35,766 nucleotides of DNA from DASSBQ01 sp035250505 (GCA_035250505.1 DATFFC010000151.1:1-35766); one strand, 5' to 3'; positions 1-7,967 are shown, counted from the stretch's first letter. Numbers and translations are program-made. The notes: generated by a model from the sequence alone, not told the origin.

Positions 1-1
1 G

Positions 2-145
2 CCGGAAGCCCATTACAACATCGGTGTGTTTTACGAACTCCACCGAAAGGACACGATTAAGGCGCTGGCGCACTATCGCCGCTATCGCGATCTGGGAGGT
101 CGTGATGACCGGGTCGAGCGAATCGTGGGCACATCATCTCCATAG
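2..145 (+). CDS. 3' end of a TPR-like protein (partial)
   Basis: An open frame enters from the left edge and ends at TAG 143-145, giving the last 47 residues of a protein. The visible part contains AHYNIGVFYE followed by a KALAHYRRY helix, the spacing of a tetratricopeptide helix pair (small and aromatic residues of a TPR: A, Y, N, G, Y, then A, Y, Y). TPR repeats mediate protein-protein contacts. The start and the rest of the protein lie outside the window, so nothing more can be said of its role. A promoter-like sequence and a new gene follow within about 115 bases. Confidence 0.6.
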   Translation, partial: PEAHYNIGVFYELHRKDTIKALAHYRRYRDLGGRDDRVERIVGTSSP

Positions 146-203
146 TCCTCACTCGCTATCCTATTGCCCGATCCGACTACCCTCCAGCCGTGCAAACCCG
201 CCT

Positions 204-232
204 TTGACCCTGTCCGTAAACTTTGCTAACAT
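204..232 (+). promoter_or_regulatory. Sigma70-like promoter for the first His-rich gene
   Basis: TTGACC at 204-209 and TAACAT at 227-232 are separated by 17 bases, a good match in sequence and spacing to a housekeeping promoter. The predicted transcript would start near 239, leaving a leader of about 20 bases before the ATG at 260. No clear ribosome binding site is visible in that leader. Confidence 0.45.
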
Positions 233-259
233 GCGCCCTAACTCGTTCGTTCGCTCGAC

Positions 260-565
260 ATGAAGACTGTCTTATTTCAAACGTCGGCTTGTCTGCTCCT
301 TCTCGCCGTACTGTTCATGGTGGGCGGCGCGATGAGCGCGTCCGTCGCCCATGATTTGCAACATGCCGCGCATCACTCGGCCGCGTCGCACAGTAAGGGC
401 ATCTGCGCCTGGATGTGCGCGACCGGCGGCATTGCCCAAGAGACAGGACCTGCGCTGTTCCATGCGCTGGATGAGACCGAGCGTATCGTTTTGGCTTCCG
501 ATCGGCACCCCTCGCTCACCGTCTCGATAGGCCTCAAGCCCCGCGCCCCTCCCGCTTCTGCCTGA
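260..565 (+). CDS. Small exported His-rich CxxxC protein (copy 1)
   Basis: This 101-residue protein has a hydrophobic N-terminus (residues about 4-28) that acts as a signal peptide or membrane anchor. A histidine cluster follows (His31, 35, 38, 39, 44) and then a CAWMC motif (Cys49, Cys53). The tail ends in a basic proline-rich PRAPP segment. The same layout (His cluster, SHS, CAWxC, Pro-rich end) recurs in the 106-residue protein at 4436-4756, so the two are probably paralogues. Small His/Cys proteins of the DUF2946 kind resemble this, but membership is a guess. Closeness to TonB, a TonB-dependent receptor and a copper ATPase suggests periplasmic metal binding. The start is supported by the promoter at 204-232. 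Confidence 0.7.
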   Translation: MKTVLFQTSACLLLLAVLFMVGGAMSASVAHDLQHAAHHSAASHSKGICAWMCATGGIAQETGPALFHALDETERIVLASDRHPSLTVSIGLKPRAPPASA

Positions 566-677
566 CGATTCACCCTGATTCATACTCGCTTTCCTCTGCG
601 AATGCGCAGCAGTACGAGCTACCTGCTGATCTGCTGAAGGGATGCGAGTTTTAATTGCGGGCGCGGTGAGGCAGTTC

Positions 678-1946
678 ATGAAGCAATCTTTTCGATATTT
701 GATCGGGACCGTCGCTGGTATCGGGTGGGTCTTTCTGTCGGCAGCCGGCGAACCGGCCCGCGCGGCGGAATCCGATCACCCGTTTGTCTTGGAGTCAAAA
801 CACATTCTGCTGGAAACCACGACTCACATTTCACCTCCGGCTCTTCAATTCGGTGAACAAGAGATCCACCTGGCGTGGTTCGAGAGGAAAGGAACGGCCA
901 ATGACGTCAAGCTCGTGCGCTTGTCGGACGGAGGCCATTCTCCAGCGTCCGCCGTAACGGTGAATCGGGAGGGGCAAGGACCTGCGGCCATTCATCAATC
1001 GCCTGGGCTCGCGATCGGATCTGATCGTTCCATTTATGTGACATGGTCGGCCGTGAATAACTCCGGGGGAATGTTTGCCTCGGACCTCCTGCTTGCTCGG
1101 TCGAAGGACGGCGGGGCGACGTTTCTTGAACCCACAGTGGTCAATGACGATGCCAAGCCCATCTCGCATTCGTTCGAAGACGTGCTGGTCGGACCCGCCG
1201 AGAATATCTATCTCGCCTGGCTTGACGGACGTGGCAAGGATCGGAGCGGAGCCGCGGCTTTGTTTGCTTGTTCTCAAGATCAAGGAAAGTCCGTCGGCAC
1301 GAATGTGATCATCGACGGCATGGCCTGTCCCTGCTGCCGGCCGACCGTCGCCACCGCGCCGGATGGAGAAGTCTGGGTGGCGTGGCGGAAGACGTTCGAA
1401 GGAAATGTCCGCGATATCGTCGTCGCGCGTTCCTCCGATCAGGGACGGCACTTCTCGGCCCCGATGCTCGTGAGTCGTGACGGATGGGTCTTTGACGCCT
1501 GTCCGCATCGCGGCCCCTCTCTCGCCTTCGATCGAGACGGACGCCTCTACGTCGCCTGGTACACCGAGAGCACCGACGAGCAGCCGCGCATCTACATCGC
1601 CACCTCCGATGATCAAGGGAAGACATTTTCCCCTCCACTGGCGCTCCATACTTCTGCCACGTCTCTGCCGGATCATCTGCGGATGGCCGTTCATCCGGAC
1701 GGTCTCGTCGTCGTCGTCTGGGAAGAGGTTACGGGGGTGCGCAGGCGCGTCGCCATGCGGGAGTCGGTCGATCGCGGCCGAACCTTTGGTCCACGCCGGA
1801 TCTTGAGCGACGGCTCAAAAGCGGAACATCCGACGGTCGCCGTCCATTCAAACGGCACGGTGGCGATCGGGTGGACCGAGCACCAGTTCCCGAACAACAA
1901 GATTGTGATGCAACAAGGCCGATTCCGCCTCAACGGAACATATTAG
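678..1946 (+). CDS. Secreted Asp-box (BNR) beta-propeller protein with CPCC motif
   Basis: The protein has at least four Asp-box motifs of the form S-x-D-x-G-x-T-F (for example SKDGGATF, SSDQGRHF and SVDRGRTF), typical of six-bladed sialidase-fold propellers. I chose ATG 678 (422 residues) over ATG 642 because it gives a clean signal peptide (MKQSFRYL then a hydrophobic run ending ARA) and has a GTGAGG sequence just upstream. The 642 start has its purine stretch directly abutting the ATG. A CPCC motif (Cys217, 219, 220) and a later DACPH sit in propeller loops and could bind metal or form disulfides. Nothing shows real sialidase activity. The gene lies between two small metal-type genes and tonB, so a metal or redox role in the periplasm is inferred. 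Confidence 0.75.
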   Translation: MKQSFRYLIGTVAGIGWVFLSAAGEPARAAESDHPFVLESKHILLETTTHISPPALQFGEQEIHLAWFERKGTANDVKLVRLSDGGHSPASAVTVNREGQGPAAIHQSPGLAIGSDRSIYVTWSAVNNSGGMFASDLLLARSKDGGATFLEPTVVNDDAKPISHSFEDVLVGPAENIYLAWLDGRGKDRSGAAALFACSQDQGKSVGTNVIIDGMACPCCRPTVATAPDGEVWVAWRKTFEGNVRDIVVARSSDQGRHFSAPMLVSRDGWVFDACPHRGPSLAFDRDGRLYVAWYTESTDEQPRIYIATSDDQGKTFSPPLALHTSATSLPDHLRMAVHPDGLVVVVWEEVTGVRRRVAMRESVDRGRTFGPRRILSDGSKAEHPTVAVHSNGTVAIGWTEHQFPNNKIVMQQGRFRLNGTY

Positions 1947-1971
1947 CAGGAGGCAGAAGGATAGAGCAGGT

Positions 1972-2424
1972 ATGGCGGGGCAGTCGACTGACAGCATGTG
2001 GTTCGGCATGTGGGGCGTGATCCTGGCGATGCTTCTGACGGCTCCTACCGTTGCGGCCGCGGACCTTAAAGGAGACCGGCAGTTTCAAGCTGTCGTGGCG
2101 GACGCGGAAGGCCTTGAGACGGAACTAAAGAACGCCATCTTCTATTGGGAAGAAAAGGTCAGCGAGACGTCATTCGTGCCCCATGAACTCCGATACTTCC
2201 CCGTCAAGCGCGGCACATCCACCGTCAACATCAAGTTCGAGACGATCAAGCAAGTCGATGTCAAGGCGCCGGACGGCAAAGGGATTCCGGCGATCGTTAT
2301 TACATTGACCAACGGCAAGACCGGAGAATTCGTTCCGGCGGTGACCGGGAGCCTGCGCGGGGAATCGGATTTCGGCCAGGTCGATGTGCCGATACATTCC
2401 ATATCCAAAATCACTTTCAAATAG
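1972..2424 (+). CDS. Exported protein of unknown function
   Basis: This 150-residue product has a hydrophobic stretch at about residues 11-30 ending in VAAADL, which looks like a cleavable signal peptide, so the mature form would be periplasmic. I do not recognise the family. The remainder is predicted mostly beta (alternating hydrophobic residues such as VNIKFETIKQVDVKA and IPAIVITLTNG) and has no cysteine. The gene sits 25 bases after the Asp-box gene and 29 bases before tonB, so the three are probably co-transcribed. An AGGAGG lies about 17 bases before the ATG. The ATG at 1996 is an alternative start that still leaves the hydrophobic stretch. Confidence 0.65.
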   Translation: MAGQSTDSMWFGMWGVILAMLLTAPTVAAADLKGDRQFQAVVADAEGLETELKNAIFYWEEKVSETSFVPHELRYFPVKRGTSTVNIKFETIKQVDVKAPDGKGIPAIVITLTNGKTGEFVPAVTGSLRGESDFGQVDVPIHSISKITFK

Positions 2425-2453
2425 TCAAAAGGGCCGACTCACGGCTGAGCACC

Positions 2454-3707
2454 ATGAACAACGCAACGCTGATGCGAAACATATTGGGCCCACAGCACGA
2501 TCGCCCGGGACAGTTGGCCAAAGGATGGGGACTCTCCATCGTACTTCACGGCTGTCTCATTCTGATCGTCATGTCGGCGATGCCGAAGCTCACCCTCACT
2601 GTTGAGAGCGAGCCCTTCCGCTGGGAAGTCGCCCTGGTCCAGGCGCCTGCCGCACCTTCGAGCACGGCGGCGCCCGTCCCGCCCGCTCCTCAACCGGCGC
2701 CGATCAAACCCGTGCAGGCGAAACAACCGGAGGCCAAACAACAGCCGGTTCGCCCGCCGCAAGCGGTGTCCAGGCCGATTCAGCGACAGGACGTGGCGGT
2801 TCAGCGCGGGATTGAACCGATTCAGCGAGAAACCCAAACGGTTCAGCCAGAGATCGAGACGGTACAGCGCGACATGGAACCGGTCAGACGGGATCCGCAA
2901 CCGGTTCAGCGGGAGTTTCAGCCGGCGCGCGACGTCGAACCGGCCCGGGAAGTCGTCGCAGTCGAGCGGGCACAGGCCGACACACGGGAGGTTACGAAAC
3001 CCGCGAAGACCGCCGAGCCGCTTACGACAGAGCCCGCTCGAGAGCTCGCGTCCGCCGTCGAACAGCAGGTGAATCAAACAGCCCCGATGCCGGTGGAGAC
3101 CCGCGAAATCCCGGCGCCCGTGGTTCAGCATAGAATTGCAGAGACAAAGTCTGAGCCTGAGGTCATGGCCCGCGCCCCAGTGACGGAGGCGCCCGCCTCC
3201 CCGCCGGTGATCGAACGACCTGCGCCGGTCGAACAGGCCGCCATTGCCGAACCGATCCAGCCGGCGCCCGCAGTCCCCTCACCTGCTACTCAGGAAACGG
3301 TCACCCCGCCTCCCGATCCATCGGTCGCGCCGGCGAGCAATGACTCGCCTGCTCCCGCCGTTCAGGAGCAGCCGCCGGTCGTGGCCCGCTCCGTCACGCC
3401 GAATCCGGGACGAAAGGCGGATTATGGCTGGCTCGCCGAGTCGCTGCATCGCAGGATCGTCGAGCTGAGGCAATATCCCAGCGTCGCTCGCGTCAATGGC
3501 TGGGAAGGCAAGGTCGTGCTCCGTGTGCAGATCCGGCGGGACGGCAATCTCGATAGTGTCTCAGTCGTAAAAAGCTCGGGCCATGAGACATTGGACAATG
3601 CGGCGATGGAAGCGGTCAAACGCGCCTGCCCGTTGCATATGAAGCATGAATTGGCGGCTCCGATGGTCGTGGTTCAAGTGCCGATCAACTATAGTTTGAA
3701 TAGATAG
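2454..3707 (+). CDS. tonB: TonB family energy transducer
   Basis: TonB spans the periplasm and passes proton-motive force from ExbB-ExbD to outer-membrane receptors. This one has a short cytoplasmic N-terminus, one membrane helix (about residues 25-45, beginning SIVLHGCLILIV) and a very long Pro/Gln/Glu/Arg-rich linker (about 60-320). The C-terminal TonB domain (about 330-417) is recognisable from YPSVARVNGWEGKVVLRV, a GNLDSVSVVKSSGH stretch and A(M)EAVKRACP. At 417 residues it is longer than usual TonB (about 240-280), the excess being linker. No exbB or exbD is in the window. A TonB-dependent receptor follows two genes later, the likely partner. Confidence 0.9.
   Translation: MNNATLMRNILGPQHDRPGQLAKGWGLSIVLHGCLILIVMSAMPKLTLTVESEPFRWEVALVQAPAAPSSTAAPVPPAPQPAPIKPVQAKQPEAKQQPVRPPQAVSRPIQRQDVAVQRGIEPIQRETQTVQPEIETVQRDMEPVRRDPQPVQREFQPARDVEPAREVVAVERAQADTREVTKPAKTAEPLTTEPARELASAVEQQVNQTAPMPVETREIPAPVVQHRIAETKSEPEVMARAPVTEAPASPPVIERPAPVEQAAIAEPIQPAPAVPSPATQETVTPPPDPSVAPASNDSPAPAVQEQPPVVARSVTPNPGRKADYGWLAESLHRRIVELRQYPSVARVNGWEGKVVLRVQIRRDGNLDSVSVVKSSGHETLDNAAMEAVKRACPLHMKHELAAPMVVVQVPINYSLNR
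2775..2921 (+). repeat. Seven 21-base tandem units coding a heptapeptide repeat in TonB
   Basis: Seven in-frame 21-base units encode degenerate heptads of the form [PTA]-[IV]-Q/R-R-x-x-x: PIQRQDV, AVQRGIE, PIQRETQ, TVQPEIE, TVQRDME, PVRRDPQ and PVQREFQ. They begin at residue 108 of the TonB protein. The units differ at many bases, so the expansion is not recent. Confidence 0.8.
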
Positions 3708-3713
3708 GTCCAC

Positions 3714-3735
3714 GGCGTCACGGATAAGTGACGCC
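3714..3735 (+). terminator. Hairpin after tonB
   Basis: GGCGTCAC and GTGACGCC form a perfect 8-bp stem around a 6-base loop (GGATAA), starting 6 bases after the tonB stop. It is followed by ACGTTTGT rather than a clean T-run, so it may be a weak terminator or an RNA-stabilising stem. The rest of the gap to 3863 shows nothing else clear. Confidence 0.45.
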
Positions 3736-3863
3736 ACGTTTGTGGGCGCCCGCGAGGTCCACGTCCCGTGAGCCGGCAGTTTTCGAAAGGCGAGGCGTAC
3801 CCCCTTCTCACCCGACCCGCGCCGAGCCTGCCGAGGACTTTTTTAACATCCTGCTAAGCGAAA

Positions 3864-4439
3864 ATGGCGATGAAAGTGACGTCACGGGCGTGGCCATCCT
3901 GCAAACAGCGAGCAGGCTTTTGTATTCTCGTGTTTCTATGCGCCGCTCTCGAACAGCCCGCATTTTCCGCCGATGACTCATTCAAGAGACTGAAGATCGG
4001 GCCGGTGCCCGCCGGCACGCCGGCCACACCGTTCGAGATGCCTGCACTCGATGGTCAGCATGTAGCATCCAAAGACCTGGCCGGCAGAATAGTCCTCCTC
4101 AATTTCTGGGCCACCTGGTGCGGCCCCTGCAAGGATGAGATGCCGGCCTTCGCACGACTCCGGAAGAGCCTGGATCAGGATAGATTCGTATTACTTACCG
4201 TCACGACGGACTTGCAACGAGATGGGATCCGCCGGTTTCTTCATAATATCGATGTGCAGCTCCCGGTGTTATTCGACGAGGACCGCGAAGTGTCCGACGC
4301 ATACATGGTTCGAGCCCTTCCCACCACCGTGATCATCGGCCGGACCGGGACGATACTGGGCCGAGCCGTAGGGCCTCGTACCTGGGACAGTCCTGAGGCG
4401 ATCGACTTGATGCAACGGCTCATGGAGCAGGGCGAATGA
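3864..4439 (+). CDS. TlpA/ResA-like periplasmic thioredoxin-fold protein
   Basis: The product (191 residues) has a hydrophobic N-terminal segment (about residues 17-35, ending AFSADD) acting as signal or anchor. A thioredoxin-like domain follows with FWATWCGPCK (Cys86, Cys89) and the cis-proline region RALPTTVIIG. Family members reduce periplasmic disulfides, often for cytochrome c maturation or for keeping copper-binding cysteines reduced. The stop overlaps the start of the next gene as ATGA (4436-4439), so the thioredoxin and the His-rich CxxxC protein are translationally coupled. That suggests the CxxxC protein may be its substrate. No strong ribosome site precedes ATG 3864; ATG 3870 is an equal candidate. 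Confidence 0.85.
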   Translation: MAMKVTSRAWPSCKQRAGFCILVFLCAALEQPAFSADDSFKRLKIGPVPAGTPATPFEMPALDGQHVASKDLAGRIVLLNFWATWCGPCKDEMPAFARLRKSLDQDRFVLLTVTTDLQRDGIRRFLHNIDVQLPVLFDEDREVSDAYMVRALPTTVIIGRTGTILGRAVGPRTWDSPEAIDLMQRLMEQGE

Positions 4440-4756
4440 GGAAGTCTCTCCTGGGCATAAGTGTGCTCGTCGCTGCCGGTTATCTTTTGCTATCTGTCGC
4501 CTCGATGGTCTGTGCGGTCGACTTCGGTGACGGCCATGCCGGCGGCCACCATCATGGCGGCAAACTCTCGCATTCGAGCAGTTGTGCCTGGGCCTGCCAA
4601 GCCAATCCCGCGTCCGTCTTCATCTCGACTGCGTTATTGTTGGAACCGATCGCGGAAGTCGTATCCTCCCATTGGACCCAAGAGGTCTTCACGCCATTCC
4701 TATCGAATCATTTTTCCGTGTCCCGCGGCCCCCCTCCGGCATTGCTCCTATCCTAG
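4436..4756 (+). CDS. Small exported His-rich CxxxC protein (copy 2)
   Basis: This 106-residue protein parallels the one at 260-565. It has a hydrophobic N-terminus (about residues 5-28), a His-rich patch (His34, 38, 39, 40, 46), a CAWAC motif (Cys50, Cys54) and a C-terminal RGPPP segment. It also has a second hydrophobic stretch near residues 61-75. It overlaps the TlpA-like gene by four bases. Histidine plus paired cysteines in an exported peptide point to metal binding, with copper the most likely given the ATPase downstream. This is inference, and no experimental family is recognised with certainty. Confidence 0.7.
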   Translation: MRKSLLGISVLVAAGYLLLSVASMVCAVDFGDGHAGGHHHGGKLSHSSSCAWACQANPASVFISTALLLEPIAEVVSSHWTQEVFTPFLSNHFSVSRGPPPALLLS

Positions 4757-4785
4757 TCACCTATTTGCACCTCACACCATTTGAA

Positions 4786-4813
4786 CACCACCCGGAATGA
4801 AGAGCCGGGGGTG
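4786..4813 (+). terminator. Imperfect GC-rich hairpin after the thioredoxin operon
   Basis: CACCACCCGG (4786-4795) can pair imperfectly with GCCGGGGGTG (4804-4813) across an 8-base loop. It lies about 30 bases after the stop at 4756. No T-run follows. The remaining 180 bases before the receptor gene show no cobalamin box or other riboswitch that I can recognise. Confidence 0.3.
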
Positions 4814-4997
4814 AGGCATTGCCTGCAATAGCGCTGTTGCACGTCGCTCGCGGGACGCCGGCACATGTGTGGGCGATCGGATTGCGCGTCACGCACGTGT
4901 GCTGCTCGACGCTCTTCATCACTGAAGCCCGAACACCTATGCGGGGACGCCGAACAAAAGACATCGACTCAATTTCGTAGCGAACGGAGGAGAGAGA

Positions 4998-7262
4998 ATG
5001 ATCCGTGTATTGTGGCGCGCAATGGCGGCGGCGCTGTTCCTCATCGGAATGGCGCTGGGGGGAGTGAACTCGCCGCCGGTCATGGGGGCCGACAAGGTTG
5101 AAAGGGTCGAAGAGGAGCATCCCGAAGTCATCATGGAAACGGTGGCGGTGGAAGGGAAGCGGATCGAGAACATTGAAGACGTCAAGCGGGACCTGGCTCG
5201 GAGGCCGGGAAGCAATATCATCATTCCAGAAAAAGAGATTGTCGAATCACGCGCCTTGAACCTCAATGATGTCTTGTTGTTTGCGCCCGGTGTCCGCTTT
5301 CAATCGCGCTTCGGCGCCGATGAGGGGCAATTTCAGATACGCGGCACCTCGCTCCGCAATAATTTCCACCATCGCGGCATCAACATTCTGATCAACGGCA
5401 TCTTTTTCGGCGACGCCGACGGCTTCTCGGATTTTGAATCCATCGACTTACTCGCTTATGAGCGGATCGAAGTCTACAAAGGGGCGAATGCCTTGCGCTA
5501 CGGCGCGAACAGCATCGGCGGCGCGATTAATTTCGTGCCGAGGACCGGATACAGTGCTTCATTTCTCCAATCGCGTTTCTTGGCCGGCAGTTACGGATTG
5601 GTCAGCGGCCAGGTGTCGAGCGGCAAAGTCACGCAGCCGTTCAAAGTCGGTAACATGAACGCCACAATGGACTATTACATCAGCGCGTCGGGCAACCGCA
5701 TGGATGGGTTTCAGGACAACAGTCAGCAGGCGCGACAGCGCGTGAATGCGAATGTGGGGATTCAGTTGGGGAACCACCAGGAAATCCGCGCCTACTTTCT
5801 CCAGGCCAACGTGGCCGAACGGCTCCCCGGTGCGTTGACCAACGAGCAGCTGTTTGCAAATCCGCGACAGGCCGGCGGGCAAAGTCCTCCGGGCACTCCG
5901 CCCTTCTTTGCCTGCAACATCAATAATCAAACCTGTAACTACGGACGGTACTACAACCTGCAGCGCATCGGCGTCGCATATCACAATGACTTCGCGCCGA
6001 ATCAGTTCTTCGAAATCATTCCGTACTATTCGTATCAGTATCTCGATCATCCCATTTTTCAGACGATCCGGCAGGACAACAACAACGTCGGCGGGGAATT
6101 CCGTTACGTGAATTCCAACCAACTCTTCGGCAGAAAGAATTCATTGGTGGTCGGGTTTCAACCGCGCTACGGCGATCAGCATCAAACGCGGTTCGTGAAC
6201 ATCAACGGCAACATCGGCGCGATGACGCAGGACGCACGCATCCGGACGACCTATTTCGGGATGTACGCCGAAGACGCATTCGATGCCGCCAACGATTTGA
6301 CGATCGTGGTCGGCGGCCGATGGGACTACAGCGGGCGGCAGGCGAACGTGCAAAACTTCGGGCCGGCCGGCAACCCATTCGACCCGAATACGCCGTCCGT
6401 GCCGACGACGACGCAGCAGCCGTTGCGGCACTTCGATGCGATCAATCCCAAGGTTGGATTCGTGTATCGCACGACGCCGACTTCGCAACTGTATTTCAAC
6501 GCGAGCCGCGCCTATGAAGCTCCGCTGAACCTCGAATTGCTTTCTGCGGTGAATGCCAATGGAAGCGCAAACACGGGCTTCCTGAATCTGGACGCTCAGC
6601 GGGCCTGGCAGTTGGAATTGGGACATCGGGGCATGTCGGAAAATAAGCGCTATAGCTGGGATCTCACCGTCTATAACCTGGAAATGCAGAAAGAGATACT
6701 GGCCTCGGTCATTAATAATACCGCCACCTTTCAGAATGCCAATGGCACGCGTCATACCGGAGTCGAAGCCGGCGGCGCCATGGTGCTGACCAAAGGCCTG
6801 TTTGCGCGCGGCGGCGGGACGCGCGACGACAGTGTGCAGGCACGGGTCGCCTATACCTGGTCGCGATTTAAGTTCACGGATGACGTGCGCGGAGGTGGAG
6901 TCGGAGGACCGAATGTTCTGATCGCCAAAGACGGCAACACGGTCGCCGGCGCCCCGGAGCACGCGTTGAATTTCGAGATGCGGTATGACCACCCGTCCGG
7001 TTGGTGGATCGCGCCCTATTTCGAATGGTCGCTCTCAGGCTTCTATGTGGATTATCTGAATACGATCAAGAATCCTTCGTATTTTGTGCTCCATATGAAG
7101 TCCGGCTGGAACATCGGGGAGCATTGGTCGTTGTTCGCCGAAGGACGCAACCTAACCGACAAGACCTACGCCGGGGCGGTGGTGGTGAACGATCAATTGA
7201 ACCGATTTGCCAATCCGGCTTGGGGCATCAGTGGATTCGCGGGGGTGGAGTACAAGTTCTAG
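4998..7262 (+). CDS. TonB-dependent outer-membrane receptor
   Basis: This 754-residue protein begins after a strong GGAGG ribosome site and has a signal peptide ending near VMGADK. An N-terminal plug domain follows (about residues 60-180), with LNLNDVLLFAPGV, FQIRGTS and RIEVYKGANALRYGAN...GGAINF. A 22-strand-type barrel fills the rest and the protein ends in the aromatic VEYKF expected for outer-membrane insertion. ETVAVEG near residue 47 is the likely TonB box. The plug style is FecA/siderophore-like, but a putative extracellular loop holds a Cys pair (FFAC...QTC). The substrate cannot be read from sequence. The neighbours (tonB, His/Cys proteins, copper ATPase) favour copper or a metal chelate. 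Confidence 0.92.
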   Translation: MIRVLWRAMAAALFLIGMALGGVNSPPVMGADKVERVEEEHPEVIMETVAVEGKRIENIEDVKRDLARRPGSNIIIPEKEIVESRALNLNDVLLFAPGVRFQSRFGADEGQFQIRGTSLRNNFHHRGINILINGIFFGDADGFSDFESIDLLAYERIEVYKGANALRYGANSIGGAINFVPRTGYSASFLQSRFLAGSYGLVSGQVSSGKVTQPFKVGNMNATMDYYISASGNRMDGFQDNSQQARQRVNANVGIQLGNHQEIRAYFLQANVAERLPGALTNEQLFANPRQAGGQSPPGTPPFFACNINNQTCNYGRYYNLQRIGVAYHNDFAPNQFFEIIPYYSYQYLDHPIFQTIRQDNNNVGGEFRYVNSNQLFGRKNSLVVGFQPRYGDQHQTRFVNINGNIGAMTQDARIRTTYFGMYAEDAFDAANDLTIVVGGRWDYSGRQANVQNFGPAGNPFDPNTPSVPTTTQQPLRHFDAINPKVGFVYRTTPTSQLYFNASRAYEAPLNLELLSAVNANGSANTGFLNLDAQRAWQLELGHRGMSENKRYSWDLTVYNLEMQKEILASVINNTATFQNANGTRHTGVEAGGAMVLTKGLFARGGGTRDDSVQARVAYTWSRFKFTDDVRGGGVGGPNVLIAKDGNTVAGAPEHALNFEMRYDHPSGWWIAPYFEWSLSGFYVDYLNTIKNPSYFVLHMKSGWNIGEHWSLFAEGRNLTDKTYAGAVVVNDQLNRFANPAWGISGFAGVEYKF

Positions 7263-7469
7263 CACTGACAAAAATCATGGCGGCCGACGATTCCAGGTCA
7301 AGCCGTGGGGTTCTGTACCTATGGTGTAAGGAACGGGAGTCGTCGTCATGTAGCATCAATGAGCAGCGGTCAGTAGACAAGCCTGATGTAAACGCTGCAT
7401 GATGCGGAAGACAGCGCTCCAAATATCGGCCTACTTCATTTCACGACATCAAGACAAGGAGGTGATGTG

Positions 7470-7775
7470 ATGTCCAAGCAAGCATTGTTTCTTACGGCGA
7501 TTATGACGCTTGCCGGATCGGCTCTCTCGCCTGTCATGGCGGCCGAGCAGAAGGTCACGTTGATGCTGGGCGGGAAATTTTGTGACTTATATCTCGGCGA
7601 GGTATCGAATGCACTGACAAAAATCGACGGTGTCAAGAACGTGGACCTCAAGAGCATGAAAGGCCATGCGATCGTGACCATCGACGGTGAGAAGACCAAG
7701 CCCGCGCAACTTGCAAAGGCCGTGAATGGAGTGAAAGGGGATGGATGGCACTGTGCCGGCGAGGTGATGAAATAG
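7470..7775 (+). CDS. Periplasmic HMA-like protein lacking the CxxC pair
   Basis: The start is ATG 7470, placed 7 bases after a near-perfect AAGGAGGTGA ribosome site; an in-frame GTG at 7467 is less likely. The 101-residue product has a signal peptide (to about residue 25, VMAAEQ) and a ferredoxin-like heavy-metal-associated domain of MerP/CopZ size. The fold signature is VSNALTKIDGVKNVDL followed by HAIVTIDGEK and LAKAVNGV. The usual M-x-C-x-x-C is replaced: Cys38 fits the first cysteine, but the second position is Tyr41. A second cysteine, Cys95, lies in a WHC near the C-terminus. It may bind metal through Cys38 with His94/Cys95, or have lost metal binding. Confidence 0.75.
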   Translation: MSKQALFLTAIMTLAGSALSPVMAAEQKVTLMLGGKFCDLYLGEVSNALTKIDGVKNVDLKSMKGHAIVTIDGEKTKPAQLAKAVNGVKGDGWHCAGEVMK

Positions 7776-7935
7776 AGCCGTAGATGCGTAATTGTCAAAG
7801 GTGGAGTTCGGCACAGCTGACAGCCGATACCGTGGCACTGTGTTTTGGGCATGGCGATCAGCATGCGGACGAACCAGCCGAGGCAAGCGGCGACGCGTAC
7901 GTCAAGACGAGCGATCAACCATGCAGAGGAGGTGT

Positions 7936-7964
7936 TCCGGTTCGCCAGGAGTCCGAGAACCGGA
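7936..7964. terminator. Hairpin between convergent genes
   Basis: TCCGGTTC (7936-7943) and GAACCGGA (7957-7964) form a perfect 8-bp stem with a 13-base loop, ending 3 bases before the stop codon of the minus-strand Slp gene. It sits where transcription from the HMA-like gene and the Slp gene would meet. No long T-run is present. The rest of 7776-7935 holds nothing I recognise. Confidence 0.45.
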
Positions 7965-7967
7965 TGA

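Noticed and set aside
831..1694. A 287-residue minus-strand open frame opposite the Asp-box gene
   Set aside because: Composition is that of a GC-rich shadow; the plus strand has repeated Asp boxes and a signal peptide.
678..1946. True exo-sialidase
   Set aside because: Only Asp-box repeats are visible; the arginine triad and catalytic pair of sialidases were not identified, so the name propeller is safer.
2439..3131. A minus-strand frame with Leu-Asn-Arg repeats opposite tonB
   Set aside because: It mirrors the heptad repeat of the TonB linker on the other strand and has no ribosome site.
4757..4997. A cobalamin riboswitch or similar leader before the TonB-dependent receptor
   Set aside because: No conserved B12 box or other known riboswitch core could be found in this 241-base gap.
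6141..6992. A 283-residue minus-strand frame opposite the TonB-dependent receptor
   Set aside because: No motif; it lies within a well-recognised barrel domain.
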